Source: Treponema sp.
GTDB lineage: Bacteria > Spirochaetota > Spirochaetia > Treponematales > Treponemataceae
Direction of reading: 5' to 3'
Assembly: GCA_024687165.1 (NCBI GenBank)
Contig: JAILEY010000023.1
Location: 1-57,806 of the forward strand
DNA length: 57,806 bases
Part shown: positions 24,764-33,853 of the stretch, one piece after another
How positions within the stretch are numbered: the stretch's first letter is position 1
How the letters are laid out: every line of letters begins with the position of its first letter
Program-made: the position numbers and the translations under genes
The notes under the pieces: model-generated
Seen by the model: only the letters and a program-made list of their open reading frames with translations
The model's database searches: none
Told to the model about the DNA's origin: nothing

Positions 24764-25612
24764 ATGGAGAATAATACAGAAATTACACCAGAACAGAAAT
24801 GGGAACAGGCTACACTTGCCAACAACTTTATTTTTTATAAGGTAATGCGCCATCATCCGGATGCATGTCAGCATCTTTTGGAAATGCTGCTCAACATCAA
24901 GATTGAAAAAATGTCGATTGCAAATGAAGAAGTCATAGACGTAGACCATGATGCAAAAAGTATTCGGCTTGACGTTTATGTAAAAGCAGAGAATCGTGTT
25001 TTCGACATTGAAATCCAGATTGCAAATACAAGGGAACTTCCAGAAAGAGCACGATTTTACAGCTCGGCTATAGATTTAGATACTTTAACAAAAGGAAAGA
25101 GTTTTAGGGATCTGCCTGAGTCTCATATTATCTTTATCTGCATGGAAAATATTTTTGAAAACAATCTTCCTGTATACACCTTTGAAAATATCTGCATTGA
25201 AGACGGATTAACAAAGCTGAACGACAGATCATACAAACACTTTTTTATCGCTCCGACTTGTGCTAAAATGATCGAAGATAAAGAAGTAAGAAGTTTTTTT
25301 GAATTTCTTATTTCAAACAAGGTTCAAACCGGTTACACTTCAGACCTGAGTAAATATGTAGCCGATGCAAAACGCAACACCCAGTGGAGGTTACAGTATA
25401 TGACAGTTGAAACATTAGAACGATATGCCTATGAAAACGGCCTCGAACAGGGTATTGCTACAGGTGCTCAGCAGAAAGCCGTGGAAACTGCAAAAAAAAT
25501 GTTATATGACGAGATTTCTCCTGAGAAAGTTTCTCTTTATTCCGGTCTAACACTTAATCAAGTACTTGAACTGCAAAAAGAAATCGAAGCCAGGCCTGTT
25601 ACAGCAAACTAA
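24764..25612 (+). CDS. Rpn-family PD-(D/E)XK nuclease / 'putative transposase'
   Basis: 282 residues. It starts at the ATG 8 nt after GGAGG (24751-24755) rather than further upstream, where the frame is open. The core SIRLDVYVKAENRVFDIEIQ shows the Asp and Glu-x-Gln catalytic pattern. The middle (LPERARFYSSAIDLDTLTKG, then LPESHIIFIC and FIAPTCAKMIEDKEVRSFFEFL) is typical of TIGR01784-type proteins. The C-terminus (AVETAKKMLYDEISPEKVSLYSGLTLNQVLELQKEI) is clearly related to that of the 12324-13349 protein, though the G-rich repeat is reduced to LEQGIATG. Proteins of this family cleave DNA and promote recombination; no terminal repeats mark this one as a complete transposon. Confidence 0.85.
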   Translation: MENNTEITPEQKWEQATLANNFIFYKVMRHHPDACQHLLEMLLNIKIEKMSIANEEVIDVDHDAKSIRLDVYVKAENRVFDIEIQIANTRELPERARFYSSAIDLDTLTKGKSFRDLPESHIIFICMENIFENNLPVYTFENICIEDGLTKLNDRSYKHFFIAPTCAKMIEDKEVRSFFEFLISNKVQTGYTSDLSKYVADAKRNTQWRLQYMTVETLERYAYENGLEQGIATGAQQKAVETAKKMLYDEISPEKVSLYSGLTLNQVLELQKEIEARPVTAN

Positions 25613-25677
25613 ATAACCTAAGCAGCCACTTCCAGTAGTCACACACCCCCTCTCTATTATTTTTTTTAACAAATCTA

Positions 25678-25683
25678 TATACT
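25678..25683 (+). promoter_or_regulatory. -10 box of a leaderless-type promoter
   Basis: TATACT ends 6 nt before the ATG at 25690, with no Shine-Dalgarno in between. The -35 region is not convincing. Confidence 0.45.
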
Positions 25684-25689
25684 AAGCTA

Positions 25690-26397
25690 ATGAAAAAAAT
25701 CTTTATGCTGTTTTTAATTTTTGCAGCCGCTTCATTTTTATCCGCAGAAGAAATTAAAAAAGAAGAAACGCCGGCTGTTCAGCAGGTTGAAGACTCCGAA
25801 ACAAACGATCATAAAACAGAAAAAGAAACTCCAGTTCTACAAATTGAAGAACACGAAGAAAAATCAGAACCTGAAAATCGCGAAGTAATAAAGTCAGACT
25901 ACAATTACCACAGACAGCACAAATCATTTGAATTTCCAATAACATTAGGATTATTCGGCATGCTTGAAAATGACTTAAATCTTTTTACATTTTTCATGAT
26001 ATTCTATCCGCCGATTTCTGTTTCAGTAATAAATCTTGATTCAAAATTTGACGGTGGATCAGTTTATGAACTTGCAAACAATAATTCATTTTACAGAAAT
26101 GATTTTTTTGAATTCGGATTGCACATGAAAGTTGATCTTGAGATTTTTTACAGATCACTGGGAGCTGGTGGCGGACTTGGAACAGGACTATACATGATAT
26201 TTGATGAAACAATTTTAATCAAAGCCGGCGGCCGCGCAGGATTATACAAAACAGTCCCATATGCAGGACCTGAAGCCTCTATCACTTTCCTGACCGGCGA
26301 CTCAACTAAATTAACCGCTTCATACTGCTACGGATTTACATCAGACCACAGAAAACTCTGGAGAGCTTCCTGCATACTTTCATTTTACGTTGATTAA
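25690..26397 (+). CDS. Secreted/outer-membrane protein of unknown function
   Basis: 235 residues. A signal peptide (MKKIFMLFLIFAAASFLSAEE) has an Ala-type cleavage site near residue 19. It is followed by a Glu/Lys-rich disordered stretch (about 20-75), then alternating hydrophobic strands with many aromatic and glycine residues (FGLHMKVDLEIFYRSLGAGGGLGTGLYM, KAGGRAGLYKTVPYAGPEASITFL, LWRASCILSFYVD), suggesting a small beta-barrel or beta-sheet outer-membrane protein. I do not recognise the family. It is followed by copy 4 of the palindromic repeat. Confidence 0.7.
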   Translation: MKKIFMLFLIFAAASFLSAEEIKKEETPAVQQVEDSETNDHKTEKETPVLQIEEHEEKSEPENREVIKSDYNYHRQHKSFEFPITLGLFGMLENDLNLFTFFMIFYPPISVSVINLDSKFDGGSVYELANNNSFYRNDFFEFGLHMKVDLEIFYRSLGAGGGLGTGLYMIFDETILIKAGGRAGLYKTVPYAGPEASITFLTGDSTKLTASYCYGFTSDHRKLWRASCILSFYVD

Positions 26398-26520
26398 AGC
26401 TGAAAAAAACAGTCCACGGTCCCTACGTCATCTTACGATGAACCACCTGATAAACAGGCGAGAAAGAATTACGCGGCTCTCATAGATAATTAGCCTTAAT
26501 TTCGAATTATTATAGATTTG

Positions 26521-26678
26521 ATAAAATTGGCGCGAAGGAGTGTGGAGCAGGACGAAAATATTCTGTTTGTTGCAGTCGCGAAAGCGACATGTTTAATAGT
26601 TACTTTGCAACAAACAGTATATAGATGCTGTATAGCATCGGTTTTGGACTGCTCAACGCGACTGGGAGCCAATTTTAT
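26521..26678 (+). repeat. 155-bp palindromic intergenic element, copy 4 (forward)
   Basis: Ends ATAAAATTGGC (26521-26531) and GCCAATTTTAT (26668-26678). CTGTTTGTTGCA (26563-26574) pairs with TGCAACAAACAG (26606-26617) around GTCGC-GAAA-GCGAC; GATGC-TGTATA-GCATC follows at 26624-26639. It occupies half of the 326-bp gap between two convergent genes. The bases before it (ATAGATTT) match those before copy 1. Confidence 0.88.
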
Positions 26679-26723
26679 TAGCTTTTAAAGAAACTTGAAA
26701 TTCTTGCTAATTATATTAAATCT

Positions 26724-28805
26724 CTACGCATTTTTAAACTGTTTAACGTCGGCGCTGAGCTGCGTAACGTTTTTGTCCAATTCATCTACACAATTATCAA
26801 GTCTCTGTCCGCTTGCAACAACACTCTGTGCAACATCTGACATTTCTGTCATACTTGAATGAACGGCTTCAAGTGAGGTTCTAAGCTTTTCCATTTCTTC
26901 AAGTACATGACGGCTTCCTGCAGCCATTTTTGAAGAAGCTTCCCGAACATTTTCTGCAGTTTTATCCATTACAGAAAGAGATGAAATTACATTTCTTGAA
27001 TCCGTATTTTGTGCAACAAGAGATGAGCGCACTGATTTTACGATTGCGTCAGTTTCATTAATTCGTGATGAAACTCCAGAGAAAGCAGTGTTTGTTTCTC
27101 TTGAAGCAGCTACAATTTCCGCAATGCTTTCCTGAATATTATTAAGCTGATCTCCAATAGTCTGTGACTGTTTTGAAGAAGTTTCTGAAAGCTTTCTGAT
27201 TTCATCTGCAACAACAGCAAAACCTTTTCCTGCTTCACCGGCATGTGCGGCTTCAATTGCGGCATTCATTGCAAGCAGGTTCGTCTGAGAAGCAATTGAA
27301 GTGATTGCAGTATTTGCTTCCTGAAGCATTTTTGACTGTTCAACAATCTGAGAAATCTGTTCATTTACTTTTCTCTGTTTTGCCATTCCGGTTTTAGATT
27401 CTTTATCAAGGATTGTAAATGAATCTGTCATGCTTTCCATAGAACTGCTGATCTGCTCAATTGTTTTTACAAGCTTTTCAACTGATGAAGAAGATTCACT
27501 AATTATTTCTGTCTGAGAATCAATCATCTCGCTGACAGTTGAAATACTTGAAGCAACTTCCTTAATGACATCAGAAGTTTCTGCAAATCCATCTGTCTGT
27601 TTATGCACCTGCTCCTGAACATTATTTATACTAAAGCGGATTGAAGTCATTGAGTCTGAAACATCAGCAACACTTTCTTTCATATTTCTTGAAACAACAT
27701 CAAGAGTTGAACTTGAATTCGTGATCGTTCCAATCATATTTTTTAAACGCTGAGAGAAAAGATTAAATCCGTTTGAAAGCATTGAAGCTTCTTTTGTGTA
27801 ATAGTCAGGATATTCTGTAGAAAAATCACAGCGCGCAATTTTTTCACAACCCGCAGCCATTTCTGTAAAACAGCCGGAAACTCTTTTTGCAATAACTGAA
27901 TCAACAGCAACGATTAAAACTACAATGACAACAAGTCCAAGCAGAACGTAGAAAATAATCTTTGTGTATCCGCCGGAAAAATCCGAAGTCGGTCCTTCAA
28001 CAACAATAAACCAGCCTGTATCTCCAACCGGATGAATTCCGTAGAAAGAATCATTCTCTGTAAATGCTTTTGTGTAACCATCAAGATATTCACGCTTGCT
28101 GTACGTTTTAAAAGAAGCTGTATCAAAATAATTCTTCTTCATGATTGCAGAAAAATCATCATTTGTAAGATACAAGCCTTCATTTGTTACAATATTGATT
28201 TTACTGTTTTTTGAAAGCTTAATATTTTTTACTGCTTCACTAAGGGCATCAAGAACAATATCTGCAGCTGCAATACCGATTATTTTTCCGCTTGCATTAA
28301 GAACACGGTAGCTTAATGTGATATTGAGTTTTCCTGTATTTGCATCTGTGTAAGGCTGAGAATAATTTACACGGTCTGTATTTGCAATTGCGTTTTTATG
28401 CCAGAGTCGTGACTGAATGTCAAAATCAGCAGGAGGAACCCAACCTACACTTGTATAAACACAACCGCCTTCCCAAAGCTGTTCATAGCTTGCAAAGTAA
28501 AGCATCGTGTCTTTATCCATGTTCTGCCCCATACCTTTTACAAGATCAAGAACTTTTTCACGCGGATGAAGATATGTGATGCTGTTTGAAAGATTAACAA
28601 CCATGTCATTGTATTCATTAAGAATGCCGGATACTTCTTTATCTAAAGTTTCCATTGTCTGATTAACAGAATCAACTGTAGATTTCTGAACGATGTGATG
28701 CATAATAAGCATGAAGGAAACGCTTAAGAAAAGTGCCGCAATCAGCATGGATCCGATTGTTCCTGCAAGCACCTGAAAGCCAAGTGGCATTTTTGCTTTT
28801 TTCAT
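26724..28805 (-). CDS. Methyl-accepting chemotaxis protein with dCache sensor
   Basis: 693 residues. One membrane segment at about 15-37, an extracytoplasmic dCache-type ligand domain (about 40-280, with WKDxxA-like [35 protein letters not shown]), a second membrane segment (about 283-305), HAMP, and a long signalling coiled coil. The conserved tip is [30 protein letters not shown], which contacts CheA and CheW. No C-terminal CheR-docking pentapeptide is visible. Shine-Dalgarno AGGAG precedes the ATG. The ligand is unknown, although dCache MCPs commonly bind amino acids or other small metabolites. Confidence 0.93.
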   Translation of the reverse strand: MKKAKMPLGFQVLAGTIGSMLIAALFLSVSFMLIMHHIVQKSTVDSVNQTMETLDKEVSGILNEYNDMVVNLSNSITYLHPREKVLDLVKGMGQNMDKDTMLYFASYEQLWEGGCVYTSVGWVPPADFDIQSRLWHKNAIANTDRVNYSQPYTDANTGKLNITLSYRVLNASGKIIGIAAADIVLDALSEAVKNIKLSKNSKINIVTNEGLYLTNDDFSAIMKKNYFDTASFKTYSKREYLDGYTKAFTENDSFYGIHPVGDTGWFIVVEGPTSDFSGGYTKIIFYVLLGLVVIVVLIVAVDSVIAKRVSGCFTEMAAGCEKIARCDFSTEYPDYYTKEASMLSNGFNLFSQRLKNMIGTITNSSSTLDVVSRNMKESVADVSDSMTSIRFSINNVQEQVHKQTDGFAETSDVIKEVASSISTVSEMIDSQTEIISESSSSVEKLVKTIEQISSSMESMTDSFTILDKESKTGMAKQRKVNEQISQIVEQSKMLQEANTAITSIASQTNLLAMNAAIEAAHAGEAGKGFAVVADEIRKLSETSSKQSQTIGDQLNNIQESIAEIVAASRETNTAFSGVSSRINETDAIVKSVRSSLVAQNTDSRNVISSLSVMDKTAENVREASSKMAAGSRHVLEEMEKLRTSLEAVHSSMTEMSDVAQSVVASGQRLDNCVDELDKNVTQLSADVKQFKNA

Positions 28806-28945
28806 AATAAACTCCTGTTACCCAACTATATGTTTTTACATACAGAAACATTCTATCTTGAATAAAATACAAAAGCAATTATTTTTATTTAAGAACAGAT
28901 GTTTTTTATTTAAATTAAAAATAATTGAATTTTTTTTCCGTGAAG

Positions 28946-28984
28946 TGTCATGTTTTTAATTTTTTTCGGCAATATATATTTATG
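28946..28984 (+). promoter_or_regulatory. ssb leader motif shared with the Rpn gene at 12324
   Basis: TGTCATG, AATTTTTTT, CGGCAATATATATT and an ATG, matching 12271-12308 in order and spacing. It probably includes the -10 region; what it responds to is unknown. Confidence 0.4.
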
Positions 28985-29032
28985 AAACCTGCAGTTCAAA
29001 GCGCGCGTTGTTCTGCAGGTTCGGAGGAGTAA
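28982..29032 (+). CDS. Possible 16-codon leader peptide upstream of ssb
   Basis: The frame ATG AAA CCT ... GAG GAG TAA encodes MKPAVQSARCSAGSEE and ends 6 nt before the ssb start, overlapping its Shine-Dalgarno. AACCTGCAG (28986-28994) and CTGCAGGTT (29013-29021) form a perfect 9-bp stem inside it. Ribosomes on the leader would disrupt that stem, so translational coupling is possible. There is no direct proof that it is translated. Confidence 0.35.
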   Translation: MKPAVQSARCSAGSEE

Positions 29033-29038
29033 AAATAA

Positions 29039-29530
29039 ATGAACGCATTAAATCAGGTAATTATTGAAGGAAACGTTGTCCGCCAGCCGGAAAAACGCAC
29101 ATGTAAAAACGGAGCTTTTTTCTGCACAGTCCCTATTGCTACAAACAGAAGCTACAAGGGTGCTGACGGAAATTATGTAAATGATGTTTCGTACTTTGAC
29201 ATTTCAACTTTCGGTCCGATGGCTGAACTCTGCGAAAAATGGTGTCCAAAAGGAAGAGGAATCAGAGTTGTCGGAAGACTTAAGCAGTCTGTATGGAAAG
29301 CTGAAGACGGCAAAAACAAAAGCAAAATCGAAATCATTGCAGAACACGTTGAATTCAAACCTTTGTTCAAGAAGAATTCAGAATCAGCAGAAGATGATGG
29401 ACCTGCAAGTGCAGACGCTAAAAACACAACCTTAAGTAAAAAGCAGAAGCTTGCACTTCTTAAGGAAGCAGCACAGGCAGCACAGAATGAATCAGATGTT
29501 TCTGAAGAGGAGGCAGAAGCAGTATTCTAA
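29039..29530 (+). CDS. ssb: Single-stranded DNA-binding protein
   Basis: 163 residues. The OB fold is recognisable from NQVIIEGNVVRQPEKRTCKNGAFFCTVPIATNRSYKG through YFDISTFGPMAELCEKWCPKGRGIRVVGRLKQSVWK to KIEIIAEHVEF. The C-terminal third is disordered and ends in an acidic tail SEEEAEAVF, comparable to the DDDIPF-type tip through which SSB recruits repair and replication partners. Strong Shine-Dalgarno GGAGGAG. It is monocistronic and insulated by a convergent terminator. Confidence 0.93.
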   Translation: MNALNQVIIEGNVVRQPEKRTCKNGAFFCTVPIATNRSYKGADGNYVNDVSYFDISTFGPMAELCEKWCPKGRGIRVVGRLKQSVWKAEDGKNKSKIEIIAEHVEFKPLFKKNSESAEDDGPASADAKNTTLSKKQKLALLKEAAQAAQNESDVSEEEAEAVF

Positions 29531-29539
29531 AAAAACTGG

Positions 29540-29598
29540 ACCGGCATAAATTATCTTCCATATATATAAAACTTCTTAAAAATATTTTTTATGCCGGT
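29540..29598. terminator. Convergent terminator between ssb and the U32 gene
   Basis: ACCGGCATAAA (29540-29550) pairs perfectly with TTTATGCCGGT (29588-29598), with a T-run on the plus-strand side (TCTTTTT) and A-rich DNA on the other. Confidence 0.7.
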
Positions 29599-29603
29599 TC
29601 TTT

Positions 29604-31865
29604 TTATCTTCTTCTTTTTGGCGCAGACTTTTTTGCACCGCCGTTTTTTCTTGCAGACGGACGCTGTGCACCGGAAGCATTTTCCTTTGCTTCACGTTCA
29701 GCCTTTGCCTTGTAAGCTTCCATTTTTTCAGGATTATAAAAACCGTCCTTCCAGTTAAACCTTGAAGAACCTGAAATAAATTCGTGGCTTTGAATCAATG
29801 AAAGAAGATTCTTCATATCACCTTTAAGAACCTTTGTCTTTGAAAAATCAATAAGCTGCCTTTTCCAGCCCTTGTGTTTAAGAGAATCCATTTTATCAAG
29901 AAGGCTGCATGGAAGTTCAGGCATTACAAAAGATCCGTCAACAGTTGAGTTAACCTTAAAGCCCATTTTTTCTTTGTCGTAAAAATATGTAAAATCATAA
30001 TCCTTTGGAAGCTTAAATCTCATGCGGAACAAAACAGGATAAGAGAATACGCTGAGCAAAACACGCTCACGTTCTGCAGAAGTTTCAAAAGTTTCTTCCA
30101 GGTTCTTTTCAGAATTTTCAAGAGGGGTCTGAAGAGCCATTATATTCTGATTTTCAAGGAAGCTGACTGCCCATCTGTTAAACGTATAAAGATAAGGTCC
30201 TGCAATCATGTTAACTTTCTTACCCTTGAGCATGTTGATGTGAGCAAGATTATTAACGATAAAAGTAGAGTATCCTTTTTCAATCAGTGCATTGAGCTTT
30301 TCTTCAAGCTGTCCGTTATTTCCTTCAGCAGCAAACGGATCAAGAGAAATAATCACCATCTTCTTGCTGTACGGAAGAACCGGTTTTTCTGCAGTATCTT
30401 TTTTAAGAAGGTCATAAGAAGTTTCTGAATTAAGCTCAAGAATCACGCGTACAGGATGAGCCATATTTACCATGTGGGCATCTGCAACAGTTGAAACCTG
30501 AATGTACAATCCTTCAGGAAAGTAGTTGAGTTCATTTTTCGCTGCAGGAGTTAAATCAAGAATCGGAAGATGTTCTCCTCCCGGCTGTTTTCTGAATTTA
30601 GAAAGATCCGGCGGAAGCATTTTCTTATATCTTTTTGACATCGCTTTAGTCTGCAAAAGATAAACTGAATCATCTTTTGTAAATCCAAGAGGAATGTCGA
30701 TCCATCTGTGCCCTTTTTCATCCGGAGCAACAATTCGAACCTTATGACTTTCACGGCCAGTATCATCTTTTTTGTGAAGACGGATGCTGTCTCCAGGGTC
30801 AGGCTCATAATCCCCGCCGGAAATTAGAGCCATCTGAATTTTCTTTTCTGCATCAAACTGTGCACTTGCTTCTCTTTCTTCATGTGAAGCTTCCCTGAGT
30901 GCAGAAATTTTTCCAAGATAAATTCCAGTTCCACCCGCCTGATTTGGATTTAAAATTTTTGCACCGGCATTTTCAACGCCTTCTTCAACAGTTTTAAATC
31001 CGTACCAGTAATCAGTTTTACTTCTTGCAAAGTCTGTGCTCAAGATTCTGCGACCTTCTGCAATGGCACCTTTTTTATCATCCTGCCAGTGGTCCATCAC
31101 GTAACGGTATGCAGCAGTAACCGCACCAACATATTCAGCACTCTTCATGCGTCCTTCAATTTTAAAACTGTCAACACCAGCCTGCATCAAATCCGGAACC
31201 TGACCGATGAGCTCAAGATCACACGGAGAAAAATAATATCCGTTTGAAAGATTGCCCGGAATTTCAGCAGTATAAAAACGACGGCAAGCCTGAGTACACA
31301 TTCCGCGGTTTGCAGATTTACCGCCAAGATAACTTGAAAATAAACAGAGGCCGCTTTCACTTACACACAATGCACCGTGAACAAACATTTCAAGTTCAGC
31401 ATTTGTAGAAGCTTTGATTTTTTTAATTTCTTCAAGACCAAGTTCGCGAGCAACAACAACACGCTTAAATCCTTCTTTGCTTAAAAGATTTGCAGCAGCG
31501 GAGCTTTCAACATTCATCTGAGTCGAAGCATGAAGCTCAAGATTCGGAAAAAATTCCTGGCACATTCGCACAACACCAAAATCCTGAACGATAATTCCAT
31601 CAACTTCAATTTTTGTAAGATAATTTAAAAATCTGTAAAGACGTTCAGTTTCATTTTCTTCACAAACAGTATTTACAGTAACATAAAGTTTTTTGCCGGC
31701 ACGATGTACACTCTGAACAGCAGCTTCAGCCTGATTCCATGCAAAATTCGAAGACCTAAGGCGTGCATTAAAACTTTTAAGCCCCATGTAAACTGCATCA
31801 GCACCTTCTCCAAGAGCCGCGTCCAATGCCTCAATGTTTCCAGCTGGTGCAAGTAATTCCGTCAT
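29604..31865 (-). CDS. Peptidase U32 family protein, possible rRNA/tRNA hydroxylase (RlhA-like)
   Basis: 753 residues. The N-terminal U32 domain has the family blocks ELLAPAGNIEALDAALGEGADAVYMG, LHASTQMNVES, ELEMFVHGALCVSESGLCLFSSYLGGKSANRGMCTQACRRFY (clustered cysteines) and FKIEGRMKSAEYVGAVTAAYR. U32 proteins were first described as collagenases; several are now known to take part in RNA hydroxylation (RlhA, TrhP) or ubiquinone hydroxylation. The long form with a C-terminal extension is closest to RlhA-type. The last 30 residues are a Lys/Arg-rich tail, consistent with RNA binding. The ATG at 31865 follows GAGG by 6 nt. Confidence 0.85.
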   Translation of the reverse strand: MTELLAPAGNIEALDAALGEGADAVYMGLKSFNARLRSSNFAWNQAEAAVQSVHRAGKKLYVTVNTVCEENETERLYRFLNYLTKIEVDGIIVQDFGVVRMCQEFFPNLELHASTQMNVESSAAANLLSKEGFKRVVVARELGLEEIKKIKASTNAELEMFVHGALCVSESGLCLFSSYLGGKSANRGMCTQACRRFYTAEIPGNLSNGYYFSPCDLELIGQVPDLMQAGVDSFKIEGRMKSAEYVGAVTAAYRYVMDHWQDDKKGAIAEGRRILSTDFARSKTDYWYGFKTVEEGVENAGAKILNPNQAGGTGIYLGKISALREASHEEREASAQFDAEKKIQMALISGGDYEPDPGDSIRLHKKDDTGRESHKVRIVAPDEKGHRWIDIPLGFTKDDSVYLLQTKAMSKRYKKMLPPDLSKFRKQPGGEHLPILDLTPAAKNELNYFPEGLYIQVSTVADAHMVNMAHPVRVILELNSETSYDLLKKDTAEKPVLPYSKKMVIISLDPFAAEGNNGQLEEKLNALIEKGYSTFIVNNLAHINMLKGKKVNMIAGPYLYTFNRWAVSFLENQNIMALQTPLENSEKNLEETFETSAERERVLLSVFSYPVLFRMRFKLPKDYDFTYFYDKEKMGFKVNSTVDGSFVMPELPCSLLDKMDSLKHKGWKRQLIDFSKTKVLKGDMKNLLSLIQSHEFISGSSRFNWKDGFYNPEKMEAYKAKAEREAKENASGAQRPSARKNGGAKKSAPKRRR

Positions 31866-31937
31866 ATGTACCTCGTGATTTTTTAGTCCACACATTATAA
31901 CAGAAAAATTTTTTATTTACTATGGAGGGGTTACATG

Positions 31938-33599
31938 TCATTCATTCCAGCCTGCAAGCAATTCATCCGCAAACACCTGGATCACTCTTTCCTTGCTGTC
32001 TTTGTATGATTCAATATATTTTTTTGCCTTTTCGCCTTTTATTTTTGACAGGGCAGTCAAATAAACACGGGCGTTATAATCACTGCCTTTTCGCTCGTTT
32101 TCGCAAACTTTAATTATTGCATCTACCGAAGCTTCATCCTTTAAATTTCCAAGCCCCATGGCAGAATCCATCTTTAAAGAAAAGTCTGAATCCTTGTTTT
32201 CTAGAATTTCAAGGAACAGCTTCTTATGATTTTCTTTCGGGAAATTCGACAGATATTCAATTGAGCTTCTCTTCCAGTCTAAGCTCCTGCTGGTCTGATA
32301 TATTTTTTCATAAGCATCCTGAAGCGAGTCAACTTTATTTTCTATAAATATTCTGGTAATTGAAACCACTCTTTTTTCAGGATCTTCCAGCATTTCCGTC
32401 AGCTTCTTTATAACAGCATCTGACTGTTTTCCTTCCAATGCATCTGCGGCCCAATACCTGACTGAAGAATCCGCACTGTCTAAATAAGTAAAAATTATGT
32501 CCATGGAAGTTTGATCAATCCTGCCGGCCAAAGCTTTAATCAGATACTTTTTAATTTCTAAATGCTTTGTCTCCCTTAATGCATCCTGAACATCTTTTAA
32601 TAATTCATCCGAAAAGAACAGAGGCTGCTGAGATGTCATGAAATAATAATTTTCAGGAATTTCTTTTGTGGAAACTAGATGCAGCCAGAATTTTACGCTT
32701 TCCGTATTTTTTGAAAGATAGAATCCGTCCAATAAATCCTCGGAAACAGGATTTTCATTTTCCGCCAGCTGTTTCAGATAATCGATATCTTCTTTTGTCG
32801 GACTGTTTGCCAAAGCTTGAATTGCAATGCTTCGGGTCCGTTCATTGTCCAGTAATGGAATGAGTGTGTCCTTGAGGTTGCCGATCCCGAGTTCCTTTAT
32901 TGAATAAACCGCATATCCCTTTATGTTGATGTCCCAGTTTTTAACAGCATCCAGCAAAAGTTTTTCCGTCTTTTTGTTTTTACCTGTAACCGAAAGGATT
33001 TGTACGGCGAGAATTCTGGCTTTTACGTTTTCACTGTTGATTCTAGCGTATGCAGTTTTTTGCAGTGAAGACTTGTCGAGCTGAATGTATAAAGGAAGCA
33101 TGTGACAGTCTCTAAAATTCTCGTATTCAACAAGAAAATCAAACAGTTCCGTCGTGTGACTGGTTTTTAAATACATCAGAGCCATGCCGGCCCAGATAAT
33201 ATTTCCCCATGACTTTTCGGTTTTAATTCTTTTCAGAAGTTTCTTCTCAAATTTTTTATCGCCGGCACCTGCGATGACCAGATAAGACAATAACCGCTGA
33301 TTGTCATTTTTTGAATCAAACAGCTTGTCTATGTTTTTTTTGTAGCTGGCACTTTTCTTGAATTCTGACAGCGGATATTCAGCGATCTGTTCGTTTTTCA
33401 AATTTGCCGTGAGCTGAGTTATGTCACTGTGCGGCGTCAAGAATTCTGAATATGCCTGAAACATTTCGTTTAAATCTGTCTCAGTAAAATCTTTCTCAGT
33501 CGCGCTGACAAAATCCTTTTCAAAATCTTCAATGGTTTGTCCGAATAAGGCAACCGAAAAGAATGCCGTCATGATCATTTTTAAAATATTTTTTTTCAT
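31938..33599 (-). CDS. Exported HEAT-repeat protein
   Basis: 553 residues. The N-terminus MKKNILKMIMTAFFSVALFGQTIEDF is a likely signal peptide. From about residue 85 onward it is built of paired helices typical of HEAT/PBS-lyase repeats (ARILAVQILSVTGKNKKTEKLLLDAV, AVYSIKELGIGNLKDTLIPLLDN, VRYWAADALEGKQSDAVIKKLTEML, MDSAMGLGNLKDEASVDAIIKVC). Such proteins are usually scaffolds for protein binding. No enzyme motif is seen. The Leu-CTG and G+C-rich codons differ slightly from neighbours on the other side. Confidence 0.75.
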   Translation of the reverse strand: MKKNILKMIMTAFFSVALFGQTIEDFEKDFVSATEKDFTETDLNEMFQAYSEFLTPHSDITQLTANLKNEQIAEYPLSEFKKSASYKKNIDKLFDSKNDNQRLLSYLVIAGAGDKKFEKKLLKRIKTEKSWGNIIWAGMALMYLKTSHTTELFDFLVEYENFRDCHMLPLYIQLDKSSLQKTAYARINSENVKARILAVQILSVTGKNKKTEKLLLDAVKNWDINIKGYAVYSIKELGIGNLKDTLIPLLDNERTRSIAIQALANSPTKEDIDYLKQLAENENPVSEDLLDGFYLSKNTESVKFWLHLVSTKEIPENYYFMTSQQPLFFSDELLKDVQDALRETKHLEIKKYLIKALAGRIDQTSMDIIFTYLDSADSSVRYWAADALEGKQSDAVIKKLTEMLEDPEKRVVSITRIFIENKVDSLQDAYEKIYQTSRSLDWKRSSIEYLSNFPKENHKKLFLEILENKDSDFSLKMDSAMGLGNLKDEASVDAIIKVCENERKGSDYNARVYLTALSKIKGEKAKKYIESYKDSKERVIQVFADELLAGWNE

Positions 33600-33702
33600 T
33601 TTCTTCTCTTTTTTGTATGAATGTGCCGGGGGGCACTTAGCAAATCAATAAACCACATGGAATGATATATGACTTCGTAAAAAAAATCATCCCTTCCCCA
33701 CA

Positions 33703-33790
33703 AGCAGCCTAGCCCCGATTGGAACGGCGGCGGAGCCGTTGCGAAGCAATGAAACCGTGGAAAGCGGGTCAGCGGGAGACGACTGCTCCG
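33703..33790 (+). repeat. 88-bp G+C-rich direct repeat, copy 1
   Basis: From AGCAGCCTAGCCCCGATTGG to GACTGCTCCG. It is identical to 35649-35736 except for one base. It contains AACGGC/GCCGTT and TTGC-GAA-GCAA hairpins, and its ends pair (AGCAG/CTGCT). It is far richer in G+C than the surrounding DNA. The flanks hold nothing else beyond a GTGCC-GGGG-GGCAC hairpin at 33623-33636. Confidence 0.9.
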
Positions 33791-33853
33791 GTCAATTTTT
33801 CAGCATATTGTTTGAATTGTTTTTTTAATTTATTCTTGCATTGAGGTAATTTA

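Noticed and set aside
12324-25612. Complete insertion sequences around the two 'transposase' (Rpn) genes
   Set aside because: The proteins are PD-(D/E)XK nucleases rather than DDE transposases, and I found no terminal inverted repeats or target duplications bounding either gene.
11871-26678. Known IS605/REP-RAYT system for the palindromic elements
   Set aside because: No Y1 (tyrosine HUH) transposase or RAYT gene is present in the window, so the assignment cannot be supported here, though it remains possible elsewhere in the genome.
33623-33636. Terminator GTGCC-GGGG-GGCAC near the HEAT-repeat gene start
   Set aside because: No T-run follows on either strand, and its position upstream of the gene's start does not suit a terminator.
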